Positions 27,565 to 36,676 of a DNA stretch of 64,000 nt are shown one piece after another. The stretch comes from Trichlorobacter ammonificans (GTDB taxonomy: Bacteria > Desulfobacterota > Desulfuromonadia > Geobacterales > Pseudopelobacteraceae). The position numbers were made by a program, and so were the translations under genes. Under the pieces are notes generated by a model. That model did no database searches. It saw nothing but the letters and a program-made list of their open reading frames with translations, and was not told where the DNA came from. Position 1 is the stretch's first letter; each line of letters opens with the position of its first letter. The stretch covers positions 1,228,001-1,292,000 of the forward strand of contig NZ_OW150024.1 in the NCBI RefSeq assembly GCF_933509905.1. Reading direction: 5' to 3'.

Positions 27565-28164
27565 ATGTATGTACCGATGGTGGTTGAACAAAGTGGACGG
27601 GGAGAACGGGCCTACGACATCTACTCCCGTCTTCTGAAGGAGCGGATCGTTTTTCTGGGCGGCGAGGTCAATGACCAGGTTGCAGACCTGATCATTGCGC
27701 AAATGCTGTTTCTCGAAGCGGAAGATCCGGACAAGGATATTCATCTCTATATCAACTCTCCCGGCGGTGTGGTGACCGCCGGTATGGCGATCTTCGATAC
27801 CATGAACTACATCAAGGCGCCGGTCTCCACCATCTGCATCGGTCAGGCCGCATCCATGGGAGCGGTGCTGCTGGCTGCCGGCCAGAAGGGGAAACGGTTC
27901 GCCTTGCCCCATGCCCGCATCATGATCCATCAGCCGTCCGGCGGTTCCCGGGGACAGGCGACGGATATCATGATCCAGGCAGAGGAAATCCTGCGGATGA
28001 AGCGAGAGCTGAACCGGATTCTCGGCGAGCTTTGCGGGCAGCCGGTGGAGCGGATCGAGCGGGATACGGAGCGGGATTACTTCATGTCGGCTGCCGAAGC
28101 GGCGGATTATGGACTGGTCGATGCTGTCATGATCCGGCGCCAGGAGAGTGGAGGTGACGAATGA
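27565..28164 (+). CDS. clpP: ATP-dependent Clp protease proteolytic subunit
   Basis: A 199-residue serine peptidase with Ser97 in [11 protein letters not shown], His122 in MIHQPSGG and Asp172 in ERDYFMSA as the catalytic triad. It assembles into the tetradecameric chamber that works with ClpX. Its stop overlaps the clpX start by 4 bp. Confidence 0.97.
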   Translation: MYVPMVVEQSGRGERAYDIYSRLLKERIVFLGGEVNDQVADLIIAQMLFLEAEDPDKDIHLYINSPGGVVTAGMAIFDTMNYIKAPVSTICIGQAASMGAVLLAAGQKGKRFALPHARIMIHQPSGGSRGQATDIMIQAEEILRMKRELNRILGELCGQPVERIERDTERDYFMSAAEAADYGLVDAVMIRRQESGGDE

Positions 28165-29420
28165 GTCGTCGTGATACCGGTCGTGATCACTTGACCTGCT
28201 CGTTCTGTGGTAAGAGCCAGGACGAGGTGAGGAAACTGATTGCCGGACCGGCGGTCTATATCTGCGATGAATGCATCGAACTCTGCAATGACATCATTGC
28301 AGAAGAGAATCGGATGGACGATACCCTGGGGCCCGATGTTGCCAAACTGCCCAAGCCCCATGAGATCAAGGAGTTTCTCGACGAGTACGTCATTGGTCAG
28401 GAGATGGCCAAAAAGGTGCTGTCTGTTGCGGTTTATAACCACTACAAGCGGATTGAGCATCCCGCCAAGCCCGGCGATGTTGAGATGCAGAAGAGTAACA
28501 TTTTGATCCTGGGACCTACCGGTTCCGGCAAGACGCTGCTGGCCCAGACCCTGGCCCGGATGCTGAAAGTTCCCTTTGCCATGGCCGATGCCACGAACCT
28601 GACAGAGGCAGGTTACGTGGGTGAGGATGTGGAGAACATCATTCTCAGCTTGCTCCAAGCTGCTGACTACGACGTGGAACGGGCGCAGAAAGGTATCGTC
28701 TACATCGATGAGATCGACAAGATTGCCCGCAAGGCTGAGTCTCCGTCGTTGACCCGTGATGTTTCCGGGGAGGGGGTGCAGCAGGCCCTGTTGAAGATCA
28801 TCGAAGGCACCGTCGCCAGCATTCCCCCTAAGGGTGGCCGGAAGCATCCCCAGCAGGAATTCCTGAAGGTGGATACCACCAACATCCTCTTTATCTGCGG
28901 TGGCGCCTTTGCCGGCCTTGACGCGGTTATTCAGCAGCGGATCGGCAAAAAGACCCTCGGCTTCGGGGCGGACGTCAAGAAAAAGACCGAAAAGAAGGCC
29001 GGGGAGCTGCTGTTGCAGGTGACGCCGGAAGACCTGCTGAAGTATGGCTATATTCCGGAATTTATCGGACGACTGCCGATGCTCGCCAGCCTGACGGAGC
29101 TTGACGAGGATGCCTTGGTCCAGATTCTTACCGAACCGAAGAACGCCTTGATCAAACAGTATCTGAAACTGCTGGAGATGGAGGGAGTGCGTCTGCGTTT
29201 TACCGACGGAGCGTTGGTCACCATAGCCAAGGAAGCGCTGAAGCGCAACACGGGGGCACGTGGACTGCGGGCCATTCTGGAAAGCGCCATGCTGGATGTC
29301 ATGTACGACATACCATCTCAAAATACGGTACGCGAGGTGGTGATCAGTGAAGAGGTGATCGCCCGAAAAGAGCGCCCATTGTTGGTGCATGAGTCTCAGC
29401 CTGTCCCTGCTGCCGCATAA
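28161..29420 (+). CDS. clpX: ATP-dependent Clp protease ATP-binding subunit ClpX
   Basis: A 419-residue AAA+ unfoldase. The N-terminal zinc finger uses Cys13, Cys16, Cys35 and Cys38; Walker A is GPTGSGKT (residues 118-125), Walker B is VYIDEIDKI, and the C-terminal D2 domain is complete, with the ClpP-binding IGF-type loop at [11 protein letters not shown]. It delivers substrates to ClpP. The lon gene that normally follows is absent; HU comes next. Confidence 0.97.
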   Translation: MSRRDTGRDHLTCSFCGKSQDEVRKLIAGPAVYICDECIELCNDIIAEENRMDDTLGPDVAKLPKPHEIKEFLDEYVIGQEMAKKVLSVAVYNHYKRIEHPAKPGDVEMQKSNILILGPTGSGKTLLAQTLARMLKVPFAMADATNLTEAGYVGEDVENIILSLLQAADYDVERAQKGIVYIDEIDKIARKAESPSLTRDVSGEGVQQALLKIIEGTVASIPPKGGRKHPQQEFLKVDTTNILFICGGAFAGLDAVIQQRIGKKTLGFGADVKKKTEKKAGELLLQVTPEDLLKYGYIPEFIGRLPMLASLTELDEDALVQILTEPKNALIKQYLKLLEMEGVRLRFTDGALVTIAKEALKRNTGARGLRAILESAMLDVMYDIPSQNTVREVVISEEVIARKERPLLVHESQPVPAAA

Positions 29421-29435
29421 TCACTGAATTAGTGC

Positions 29436-29465
29436 TTGACAGGTTCTGAGGTCATCTGGTAAACA
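29436..29465 (+). promoter_or_regulatory. Probable promoter of the HU gene
   Basis: TTGACA followed after 18 bp by TAAACA, with TGG in front of it in the extended -10 position. It lies ~57 bp upstream of the HU start, in the 101-bp clpX-HU gap. Confidence 0.45.
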
Positions 29466-29521
29466 CTTCTTCGCTTTTGAACAATCCAACCAACGTATCA
29501 ACAAATTAGAGGAGGTGTAAC

Positions 29522-29803
29522 GTGACAAAGGCAGAGCTGATTGCGGCTGTCGCCGAGAAGGCCGGACTGAAAAAGGTGGAGGCAGAAAAAGCAGTGGCAG
29601 GATTCATTGCTGCGGTTACCGGCGCTTTGAAAAAAGGTGACAAACTCAGCCTGGTTGGTTTCGGCACCTTCAGCACCAGCAAGCGCGCTGCCCGTAAGGG
29701 GCAGAATCCCCAGACCGGCCAGAAGATCACCATCCCCGCCGCTCTGGTGCCCAAGTTCAAGCCGGGCAAGGCCTTGAAAGACGCAGTTAACAGCAAGAAG
29801 TAA
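29522..29803 (+). CDS. HU-family DNA-binding protein
   Basis: A 93-residue HU/IHF-fold protein. It starts MTKAELIAAVAEKAGLKK and has VGFGTFSTSKRAARKGQNPQTGQKITIPA, the HU signature and DNA-binding arm. It bends and compacts DNA as a dimer. The GTG start follows GGAGGTG. It sits where hupB normally lies behind lon, even though lon is missing. Confidence 0.95.
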   Translation: MTKAELIAAVAEKAGLKKVEAEKAVAGFIAAVTGALKKGDKLSLVGFGTFSTSKRAARKGQNPQTGQKITIPAALVPKFKPGKALKDAVNSKK

Positions 29804-29832
29804 GCGGATTTTATACCAGATTTTTCTGTTCA

Positions 29833-29909
29833 GGGGTTGTAGCTCAGTCGGTTAGAGTGCCGGCCTGTCACGCCGGAGGTCGCGGGTTCGAGCCCCGTCA
29901 ACCCCGCCA
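29833..29909 (+). tRNA. tRNA-Asp (anticodon GTC), copy 1
   Basis: Acceptor stem GGGGTTG/CAACCCC, D-loop AGTCGGTTAGA, anticodon loop CTGTCAC (GTC), T-loop GTTCGAG, encoded CCA. It is followed 15 bp later by tRNA-Val. Its 77 bases are identical to the second copy 2.7 kb downstream. Confidence 0.97.
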
Positions 29910-29924
29910 TAGTTATGAAGTATC

Positions 29925-30000
29925 GGGTGAATAGCTCAGCTGGGAGAGCGCCAGCCTTACAAGCTGGATGTCGGGGGTTCGATCCCCTCTTCACCCACCA
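29925..30000 (+). tRNA. tRNA-Val (anticodon TAC)
   Basis: Acceptor stem GGGTGAA/TTCACCC, anticodon stem CCAGC/GCTGG with loop CTTACAA (TAC), T-loop GTTCGAT and encoded CCA. It is co-transcribed with tRNA-Asp copy 1 and followed by a terminator. Confidence 0.97.
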
Positions 30001-30035
30001 ATTTAATAGCCGCCGCTGTTTGGACAGCATTCAAG

Positions 30036-30066
30036 AGCCCCTGGATTTCAGGGGCTTTTGTTTTGT
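30036..30066 (+). terminator. Terminator of the tRNA-Asp/tRNA-Val transcript
   Basis: Stem AGCCCCTG/CAGGGGCT with a five-base loop, followed by TTTTGTTTTG. Confidence 0.85.
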
Positions 30067-30321
30067 GCTCCGGGTGTGGTGTCTACGCCCTGCCTGGCGC
30101 TGTCTGGTAGCCGGTGACTAGAACGTGCGCAAGTCCTCCACTGACCCAGATGGTGGGACCGTTATCCGATTCTGTTGTTCGGTGACGCCCCTGGTGATAT
30201 ATGTTTTCTTCCGCCGACAAAGTGAAGAGAAAGAGGAGTTGCAGATGTAGTCTTGCTTTTTGAGCTTTGAGATAGGTTGAATACTAACAAGTAGCTGATA
30301 ATCCAACCAAAGGGGAGGCCT

Positions 30322-32394
30322 ATGAGTGATCAAGGCAACGGACAAAAACGAGGCGGCGAGGTAACGCGGCGGGAATTTATCAAATACACTGCCGGGACAG
30401 CAGCCTGTATTTCCCTGGGAAGTTTCAGTTTCGGCTGTGGCAGTACCAGCAGCTTTCCCCAGGTGTCAGGCTACCCCATTGACTCAACGGTGGTTAAAAC
30501 CACGCAGCGCATGATCTCTTTTCCGTATACCGCGCCGACACCGGGCCTTTCTCCGGGTATGCCCCACACGCCCAATCCTCCCCAAAGCCCTAACGGCGGG
30601 ACAGCACTTAACTGGGATCAACTGTGCCAAGTTCAGGACTATGACCGGCTGGGCTATGGCACGTGGTCCTATGTGGACTCGCCGCTTCCGATAGTACAGC
30701 GGACCGATATTATGCAAACCGGCTACAGCGCTGCGTCAGTCGCCAAAAGAACGCGGCTGCTGAACTTCTTTGCCATGACCGATGTCCATCTTACCGACAA
30801 GGAAGCCCCGAACCAGTTTATCAACCTCCAGCAGACAAATAGCGATTATTCCGGGCAGAATAGTTCCATCTACTCGCCGGTCATGCTCTATACCCCCCAG
30901 GTGTTTGATGCTGCCATCCAGACGGCAAACGCCCTGCACAGGAACGATCCCTTTGATTTCTTCATCTCGCTGGGAGATGTCTGTAACTCTGGTATGTACA
31001 ATGAACTCAGGTGGTATATCGACATCATTGACGGCAAGGTGATTACTCCCAGTTCAGGCGATCATCGCGGTGCTGACAGTATTGCGTATCAGAAGCCGTT
31101 CAAGGCGGCCGGTCTGGACAAATCGATCCCGTTCTATCAGGCCCTTGGCAACCACGACCACTTCATGATCGGTTCATTTCCCGTCTATGAAAACGGTCTG
31201 GACGCGTCGTATACCAACACCACGATCTGGTCTGCACCCAATGAGGTGCTTATCCCCAATACCGCCACGTTTCCGGCCCTATTCAACTGCAATAACCTGA
31301 AAAGCCAGAGTTACCAGCAGTATTATCAGGGTGTTATTGATGGGGCAACCCCGTACGGCAGTATTCGTGGTGCAGGGGCTGTTCAAAGCTTCAGCACACC
31401 CCCGAAAGTTGCGGCCGACCCCAATCGCCGTTTTCTGCACCGGGTGGACTGGATGCAGGAATTCTACAAAACAACCACAACACCGGTTGGCCACGGTTTT
31501 AATCTTGTCGCATCCAACAAAAATATCGGCCTGATTCCAGTTGCTGACCGGGCCGGTTTTGCCTGCTACAGTTTTGTGCCCAAGTCCAGCGTACCGCTGA
31601 AAGTGATTGTGCTTGATGACACACAGCGGGAAGATGACGGTTCCCTCGATATCCATGGTCACGGTTTTCTGGATGCAGCCCGCTGGGCCTGGCTGCAGGC
31701 AGAGCTTGATGATGGCCAGGCGGCCAATCAGTTGATGATCATTGCTGCGCACATACCGATCGGTGTTTCCAATATCGGCACTGAAATGGAATGGTGGCTC
31801 GGCGATGCCAATGCGAAAACAGCAAATGCAGTGAACCTGACGGCGCTGGTCGCGAAGCTTCAGAGCTCTACGAACCTGCTGATGTGGATTGCAGGGCATC
31901 GTCATTTCAATACAGTCAAGGCTTTTGTGTCCCCTGATCCGGCTAGTGCGCCTGAAAAAGGATTCTGGCAGGTGGAAAGCTCGTCCTTGCGTGATTTTCC
32001 ACAGCAGTTCCGTACCTTTGAAATTTTTATCAACAGTGACTATTCCATTTCAATAGAAACGGTCAACGTTGATATCGCGGTGAAGGAAGGCACGCCCGCG
32101 GCAACTTCACGGAAGTATGCCATTGCCACGCAGCAGATACTGCACAATGATTTGAGGGCGAACTCGATCAACTATGCGCAATTAAGTCCTGGAGTTCCTT
32201 TGCCGACGATGGATCCAACCCGGCCGCAGGCTGGTGTGCAAACCTTGGAAACCGGAACTCCTGACCCGTCCATTCAGTTTGTCGATCTGACCTCAAAAGG
32301 GGTTCCCTACAATGCATCATACAACGCCCGGCTGTTCAAGCAGTTGAGCCCGGCCATGAAGGCCCATTTGCAGAAATTGTATCCAACGCTGTAA
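30322..32394 (+). CDS. Tat-exported metallophosphoesterase
   Basis: A 690-residue calcineurin-like phosphoesterase. The N-terminus has the Tat motif TRREFIK followed by a hydrophobic stretch and a possible lipobox cysteine (FSFGC). All metal-site motifs are present: TDVH, ISLGDV, LGNHDH, IAAHIP and AGHRH. Length and layout recall the TIGR03768-type family; I cannot verify this. AGGGGAGG precedes the ATG. The gene stands alone between two identical tRNA-Asp genes and is bordered on both sides by AT-richer non-coding DNA, which suggests horizontal acquisition. The substrate is unknown; it should act in the periplasm. Confidence 0.85.
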   Translation: MSDQGNGQKRGGEVTRREFIKYTAGTAACISLGSFSFGCGSTSSFPQVSGYPIDSTVVKTTQRMISFPYTAPTPGLSPGMPHTPNPPQSPNGGTALNWDQLCQVQDYDRLGYGTWSYVDSPLPIVQRTDIMQTGYSAASVAKRTRLLNFFAMTDVHLTDKEAPNQFINLQQTNSDYSGQNSSIYSPVMLYTPQVFDAAIQTANALHRNDPFDFFISLGDVCNSGMYNELRWYIDIIDGKVITPSSGDHRGADSIAYQKPFKAAGLDKSIPFYQALGNHDHFMIGSFPVYENGLDASYTNTTIWSAPNEVLIPNTATFPALFNCNNLKSQSYQQYYQGVIDGATPYGSIRGAGAVQSFSTPPKVAADPNRRFLHRVDWMQEFYKTTTTPVGHGFNLVASNKNIGLIPVADRAGFACYSFVPKSSVPLKVIVLDDTQREDDGSLDIHGHGFLDAARWAWLQAELDDGQAANQLMIIAAHIPIGVSNIGTEMEWWLGDANAKTANAVNLTALVAKLQSSTNLLMWIAGHRHFNTVKAFVSPDPASAPEKGFWQVESSSLRDFPQQFRTFEIFINSDYSISIETVNVDIAVKEGTPAATSRKYAIATQQILHNDLRANSINYAQLSPGVPLPTMDPTRPQAGVQTLETGTPDPSIQFVDLTSKGVPYNASYNARLFKQLSPAMKAHLQKLYPTL

Positions 32395-32646
32395 CCTGAT
32401 TCAGGGACAAGACCTCTGGTCTCAACCGACATCTTGCTGGCGTGATCGAGAACGCATCCTTGTTCACTACGGAGCAAATATTTTTCTTGCAAAGAAAACG
32501 ACAACCGTGTAAATAAACGGCTTCAACGATTTGATTTGAAGCTGCTGAAAATGTCGATAGAAGGCTGAGTTTCGTATAGCAGCGATGTAGCTACAAGTAG
32601 CTTTCTCGAGTTTTGTTCTTTTGTTCATGCATTCGATGTCTTCAAT

Positions 32647-32723
32647 GGGGTTGTAGCTCAGTCGGTTAGAGTGCCGGCCTGTCACGCCGGAGGTCGCGGG
32701 TTCGAGCCCCGTCAACCCCGCCA
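32647..32723 (+). tRNA. tRNA-Asp (anticodon GTC), copy 2
   Basis: Identical over all 77 bases to copy 1, including CCA. The flanking sequences differ on both sides, so the direct repeat is limited to the tRNA gene plus one base. It is followed directly by its own terminator. Confidence 0.97.
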
Positions 32724-32733
32724 TTTATTTTCA

Positions 32734-32759
32734 AAAAGGGCGCTTTCCAGCGCCCTTTT
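32734..32759 (+). terminator. Terminator of tRNA-Asp copy 2
   Basis: 11-bp perfect stem (AAAAGGGCGCT/AGCGCCCTTTT) with a four-base loop and a T run included in the stem. Confidence 0.85.
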
Positions 32760-32783
32760 GTTGTTGCATAGATCGGTCGGATT

Positions 32784-33515
32784 ATGCAAAACGCCTATGT
32801 GGTGATTCCCACCTATAACGAGCAGGACAACCTCCGCAGCCTGATCGACCAGATTCTCGTTCAGCATCCAGCCTTGCGGGTGCTGGTTGTTGACGACAAC
32901 TCCCCTGATGGTACCGGCAGACTTGCCGATGAGCTTGCCCGCTCAAACGAGCGCGTCAGGGTACTGCATCGACCAACCAAGATGGGGCTCGGCTCTGCGT
33001 ACCGTGACGGCTTCCGGTATGCCATGGGCCTCGGCGCCGACCTGCTGATCGAGATGGATGCCGATTTTTCCCACGACCCCACAATTCTTCCCCTGTTTCT
33101 CGAAAAAAGTGCCGACTTCGATTTGGTTATTGGTTCCCGCTACCTAAACGGTATCAGTGTGGTCAACTGGCCACTACGTCGCCTGATGCTCAGCTACGCT
33201 GCAAACGCCTATACGCGATTGATCACCGGCTTGCAAATCAGGGACTGCACCAGCGGATTCAAGTGTTTCAGGCGCTCCCTGATCCAGCGTATTGATCTCG
33301 ACAGGGTGCGTTCCGATGGCTACTCATTCCAGATTGAGATGAACTTTCACGCCCACTGCCTGGGAGCACGGATCTGTGAAGTCCCCATTATCTTCATCGA
33401 TCGCAGGGCCGGCCACTCAAAAATGTCGAAGCGAATCGTGCGGGAGGCAATCGTCATGGTCTGGAAGCTAAAACTGAAGCAGCTGCTGGGCATGGGAGTG
33501 TGTCGTGGGCGCTGA
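32784..33515 (+). CDS. Polyprenol-phosphate mannosyltransferase-like GT2 enzyme
   Basis: A 243-residue family-2 glycosyltransferase like dolichyl-phosphate mannosyltransferase (DPM1/Ppm1). It shows VVIPTYNEQDNL at the N-terminus, VVDDNSPDGTG, IEMDADFSHDP (the metal-binding DxD region), GSRYLNG and CTSGFKCFRR. It has no C-terminal membrane helices, so it is the soluble, membrane-associated type. It transfers a sugar from a nucleotide donor to a polyprenyl phosphate. It overlaps the small membrane protein downstream by 11 bp. Confidence 0.88.
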   Translation: MQNAYVVIPTYNEQDNLRSLIDQILVQHPALRVLVVDDNSPDGTGRLADELARSNERVRVLHRPTKMGLGSAYRDGFRYAMGLGADLLIEMDADFSHDPTILPLFLEKSADFDLVIGSRYLNGISVVNWPLRRLMLSYAANAYTRLITGLQIRDCTSGFKCFRRSLIQRIDLDRVRSDGYSFQIEMNFHAHCLGARICEVPIIFIDRRAGHSKMSKRIVREAIVMVWKLKLKQLLGMGVCRGR

Positions 33516-33693
33516 GCTCTGGGCCGTTGTTGGCACACTTTCCTTCTGGGGATGGGTCGGAGCTTTTTGGGTAGGAATTTTCAGCTCTTTTTCCGCACAA
33601 GGGGAGTTTCGATCAAAGCCGGCATTGCTGTGGGGGACCCTGGCCCTGGTAAGCGGAATCCTTACAGTACTGGCTCTGCTGAAAGCGCCGTGA
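33505..33693 (+). CDS. Small two-helix membrane protein
   Basis: A 62-residue protein with two hydrophobic helices (residues ~5-28 and ~40-60) and a short polar loop (AQGEFRSKP). The GTG start is preceded by GGGAG and lies inside the 3' end of the mannosyltransferase gene, which suggests translational coupling. I do not recognise a family; it might be a membrane partner of the sugar transferase. Confidence 0.55.
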   Translation: MGAELWAVVGTLSFWGWVGAFWVGIFSSFSAQGEFRSKPALLWGTLALVSGILTVLALLKAP

Positions 33694-33778
33694 GCATTTT
33701 GCAGCACGGTTTGCGTTTGTTCTTGAACCGGCTCTGTGATAGTAGTGAAGAACCTCATCTGAACGAGTGGTGACTGTA

Positions 33779-34468
33779 ATGATCCAGTTTCACAATGTTT
33801 CGCTGGCCTACCAGAAGGATGCGACGGCGCTCGATACGATCAGTTTCAGGGCTGCAAAGGGAGAGTTTCTCTTCCTCACGGGGCCGTCCGGGGCCGGCAA
33901 GACCACCCTGCTGAAACTCATCTACGGCGCACTGCGCCCCAGTCGCGGTCAGGTTATAGTGAACGGCCAGAATATCAGTCGACTCACGCCGGCCGAGGTG
34001 CCTTTCCTGCGCCGCACTATTGGCGTGGTGTTCCAGGATTTCAAGCTGCTCCCCCACCGGACGGTGTTCGAGAATGTCGCCATTACGCTGGAGGTTGCCG
34101 GCTGTTCCGGAAGTGATATCGGTAAACGGGTGATGCATATCCTGCGGCAGGTCGGCATGGAGGGTAAGCAGGGGCTGACGCCGTTGCGACTCTCCGGCGG
34201 TGAGCAGCAGCGAGTGGCCCTGGCCAGGGCGCTGGTCAATGAACCGCGAATCCTGCTGGCTGACGAACCGACCGGCAATCTCGATGAAGCCAACAAGATG
34301 CAGATTCTTTCCATTTTCAAGGAGGCGAACGTCAAGGGGACCACCGTCATTGTGGCTACCCACGACCGACGCCTGATCGAGCAGACGCATCAGCGGGTCA
34401 TCGTGTTGAGAAACGGCTGTCTGGTCGAAGCCGGAGAGGCGGGTCATGCAGAAGAAGCCAGTCGCTAA
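33779..34468 (+). CDS. ftsE: Cell division ATP-binding protein FtsE
   Basis: A ~229-residue ABC ATPase: Walker A GPSGAGKTT, Q-loop in VFQDFKLL, signature LSGGEQQR, Walker B LLADEPTGNLD, switch His in ATHDRR. FtsE and FtsX form the complex that activates septal peptidoglycan hydrolases, here the EnvC-like protein two genes on. I start at the ATG of MIQFHNVSLAY; a GTG four codons earlier has no better ribosome site. Its 3' end overlaps ftsX by 23 bp. Confidence 0.93.
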   Translation: MIQFHNVSLAYQKDATALDTISFRAAKGEFLFLTGPSGAGKTTLLKLIYGALRPSRGQVIVNGQNISRLTPAEVPFLRRTIGVVFQDFKLLPHRTVFENVAITLEVAGCSGSDIGKRVMHILRQVGMEGKQGLTPLRLSGGEQQRVALARALVNEPRILLADEPTGNLDEANKMQILSIFKEANVKGTTVIVATHDRRLIEQTHQRVIVLRNGCLVEAGEAGHAEEASR

Positions 34469-35402
34469 ACGTCCGGCCATGGCATCCACGGGAGCCGGGG
34501 GGCGGTTCTCTTATTTTGTGAAACGGGCCGTGGCGAACATGCGTCAGAACACGTTTGTCAACGCGGTAACGGTGGGAACCATCACCCTTGCCCTGCTGAT
34601 TGTTGCCCTGTTTCTCCTGGTGTTCGTCAACCTGGAGAGTGCTGCCGAAAGCTGGAGTGAGAAGGTACAGATAACGGTTTACTTCGACCGGGAACTGGCG
34701 CCGCAGGAACAGGGCGATTTGAAAAACAAGATCATGGGCCTTGGCGGAACTGCCCGTGTCGCATGGGTCGGCAAGGATGAAGCTCTGAAACGTTTCAAAG
34801 GGCGACTGCGCGGACAGGAAACCCTGCTGGAGGGGATACGTGCAGACATCCTGCCGGCATCGTTCGAGATAACCCTGAAAAAGAACAGCCGCAGCAGCGA
34901 GGCGGTTGAGGCATATGTAACCCGCTTGCGCGCCATCCCCGGTATGGGAGAGATCCAGTACGGCGAGGAGTGGGTTCGTCGTTTCAATACCTTTCTCACT
35001 TTCATGCGGGTGGTGGGGGCTTTGTTGGGAGCTTTTCTGGTGCTGGCAGTGGTTTTCATCGTTTCCAACACGATCCGCCTCACCATTTACGCCCGGAGAG
35101 ACGAGCTGGAAGTGATGTCCCTGGTGGGAGCCACCAGGATGTTCATTAAGATGCCGTTTCTGCTGGAGGGGCTGTTGCAAGGGATAGCGGGCGGCCTGAT
35201 GTCGCTGCTGCTGCTGTTTGTCACCTATGAGTTGTTTTTGCACAATTCGGGTAACTTTCTTACCTTTAATCCTGTTACCGCCGGCTTGGCTTTTTTACCG
35301 CCTGAATACTGCGTCGCCCTGCTTCTTTCCGGCGGCATGCTGGGGATCGTGGGCAGCCTGACGGCACTGCGTCGTTTTATCGGCGATCTCACCAACTGCT
35401 GA
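34446..35402 (+). CDS. ftsX: Cell division protein FtsX
   Basis: A 318-residue membrane protein with a short cytosolic N-terminus, one helix (~residues 40-62), a ~100-residue periplasmic loop, then three C-terminal helices with IRLTIYARRDELEVMSLVGAT, the FtsX/ABC-permease coupling motif. It relays ATP hydrolysis by FtsE to the periplasmic activator. Its last base is the first base of the envC ATG. Confidence 0.93.
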   Translation: MQKKPVAKRPAMASTGAGGRFSYFVKRAVANMRQNTFVNAVTVGTITLALLIVALFLLVFVNLESAAESWSEKVQITVYFDRELAPQEQGDLKNKIMGLGGTARVAWVGKDEALKRFKGRLRGQETLLEGIRADILPASFEITLKKNSRSSEAVEAYVTRLRAIPGMGEIQYGEEWVRRFNTFLTFMRVVGALLGAFLVLAVVFIVSNTIRLTIYARRDELEVMSLVGATRMFIKMPFLLEGLLQGIAGGLMSLLLLFVTYELFLHNSGNFLTFNPVTAGLAFLPPEYCVALLLSGGMLGIVGSLTALRRFIGDLTNC

Positions 35403-36601
35403 TGTTGATCTCCCGGCGGCTCATACTTGTGCTCTGGTGTCTTGCCCTGCTTGCGCCGGTGGCGTCGGTTGCCAATACGCCCCATGAAGAACTGCGCAGC
35501 GTCAAACGTGAGATCCGGAAAAAACAGTCACAGATCAACACCAGTCGCAAGGTTGAGGCTGCGGTTTCCAGTGAGCTGCAGGAAATCAGCCGCACCCTTT
35601 CCCGTAAGGAAGCAGAGCTGAAGCAGCTCGACCGGGAACTCTCCGATGTCGAGGGAGGAATTCATCGTACCGAGCAGGAGATCGGCCGGGTGACCGAGGA
35701 GGCGCAAGTCCGGCAACGCCAGATCGAGCGCCGGCTTGTTTCTCTGTACAAAGCCGGTGAACTGGGGGCGTTGCGCCTGTTCTTCTCCGCTGACAGCTTC
35801 CCCCAGATGGCCGAAAATGTCCGTTACATGGGGTCAATCCTCGAGAACGACAAGCGCGTTTTTCAGGAGTATCATAAAAAAATTGAAGAGCTGGGGCAGC
35901 TGAAGAAGCGCCTTGAAGCCGATGCTTCCCGCAAGGAGCGGATCAAGGACAACATCGCCTTAAAAAAACGGGAAATCGAGGCGGAAAAGAGCAGGAAGGC
36001 CAGCCATCTTTCCACTGTCCGCCAAGACCGACAGGCGCACGAAGCGTCGTTGCGGACGCTGCAGGCGAATGCGGCGCGTCTGCAGTCGATGCTTGAGCGG
36101 CTTGAGGCCCAGAGCCGCCGGCGCGCGGCCCAGAGACAGGACCGTACCGGCGTGCAGAAGGGGAAGCCGCTGCCGGAGTTGCCACCAGTACCCGATCGGG
36201 GATTCGCGTCCCAGAAGGGGCGGATGCGGATGCCGGTGAACGGAGAGGTCATCGAGACCTATGGCAAGCATAAGCACCCGGAATTCAACTCCTTTACGTT
36301 CAGTAAAGGGTTGCTCATCGCCGCGTCGCTGGGCAGTGATATCAGGTCGATCTATGACGGTTCCGTCATATTTGCCGATTACTTCAAGGGGTACGGCAAC
36401 ATGGTGATCATCGACCACGGTGGTGGCTATTTCAGCCTCTATGCCCATGCTTCGAAAATATCCCGTAAGGTGGGGGCAGAGGTGAACCGCGGTGATGTCA
36501 TCGGTTCCGTCGGGGATGTCGACTCCACCAGGGGAGCAGTGCTCTATTTTGAAATACGTCACCAGGGCAAGCCGGTGGACCCGGCGGGATGGGTGCGTTG
36601 A
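35402..36601 (+). CDS. envC: EnvC-like murein hydrolase activator
   Basis: A 399-residue exported protein: signal peptide (residues 1-23), a long coiled coil (~25-245), then a C-terminal LytM/M23 domain (~275-399). The LytM site is degenerate: the usual GxDxxA Asp position reads SKGLLIAA, and the HxH pair is LYFEIRH with Tyr in the first position. As in E. coli EnvC, it should therefore activate amidases rather than cut peptidoglycan itself. It directly follows ftsEX, its partners. Confidence 0.9.
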   Translation: MLISRRLILVLWCLALLAPVASVANTPHEELRSVKREIRKKQSQINTSRKVEAAVSSELQEISRTLSRKEAELKQLDRELSDVEGGIHRTEQEIGRVTEEAQVRQRQIERRLVSLYKAGELGALRLFFSADSFPQMAENVRYMGSILENDKRVFQEYHKKIEELGQLKKRLEADASRKERIKDNIALKKREIEAEKSRKASHLSTVRQDRQAHEASLRTLQANAARLQSMLERLEAQSRRRAAQRQDRTGVQKGKPLPELPPVPDRGFASQKGRMRMPVNGEVIETYGKHKHPEFNSFTFSKGLLIAASLGSDIRSIYDGSVIFADYFKGYGNMVIIDHGGGYFSLYAHASKISRKVGAEVNRGDVIGSVGDVDSTRGAVLYFEIRHQGKPVDPAGWVR

Positions 36602-36676
36602 GAATAAAAAAACCACTCGTTTCCGTTTTGATTTCAAGGTAAGATGAGGTTTCATTCCAGCGGAGGAAGAACCACA

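Noticed and set aside
29830-30030. Minus-strand ORF across the tRNA-Asp and tRNA-Val genes (and a similar one over tRNA-Asp copy 2)
   Set aside because: It is a translation of tRNA sequence on the opposite strand; this peptide type is a well-known annotation artefact.
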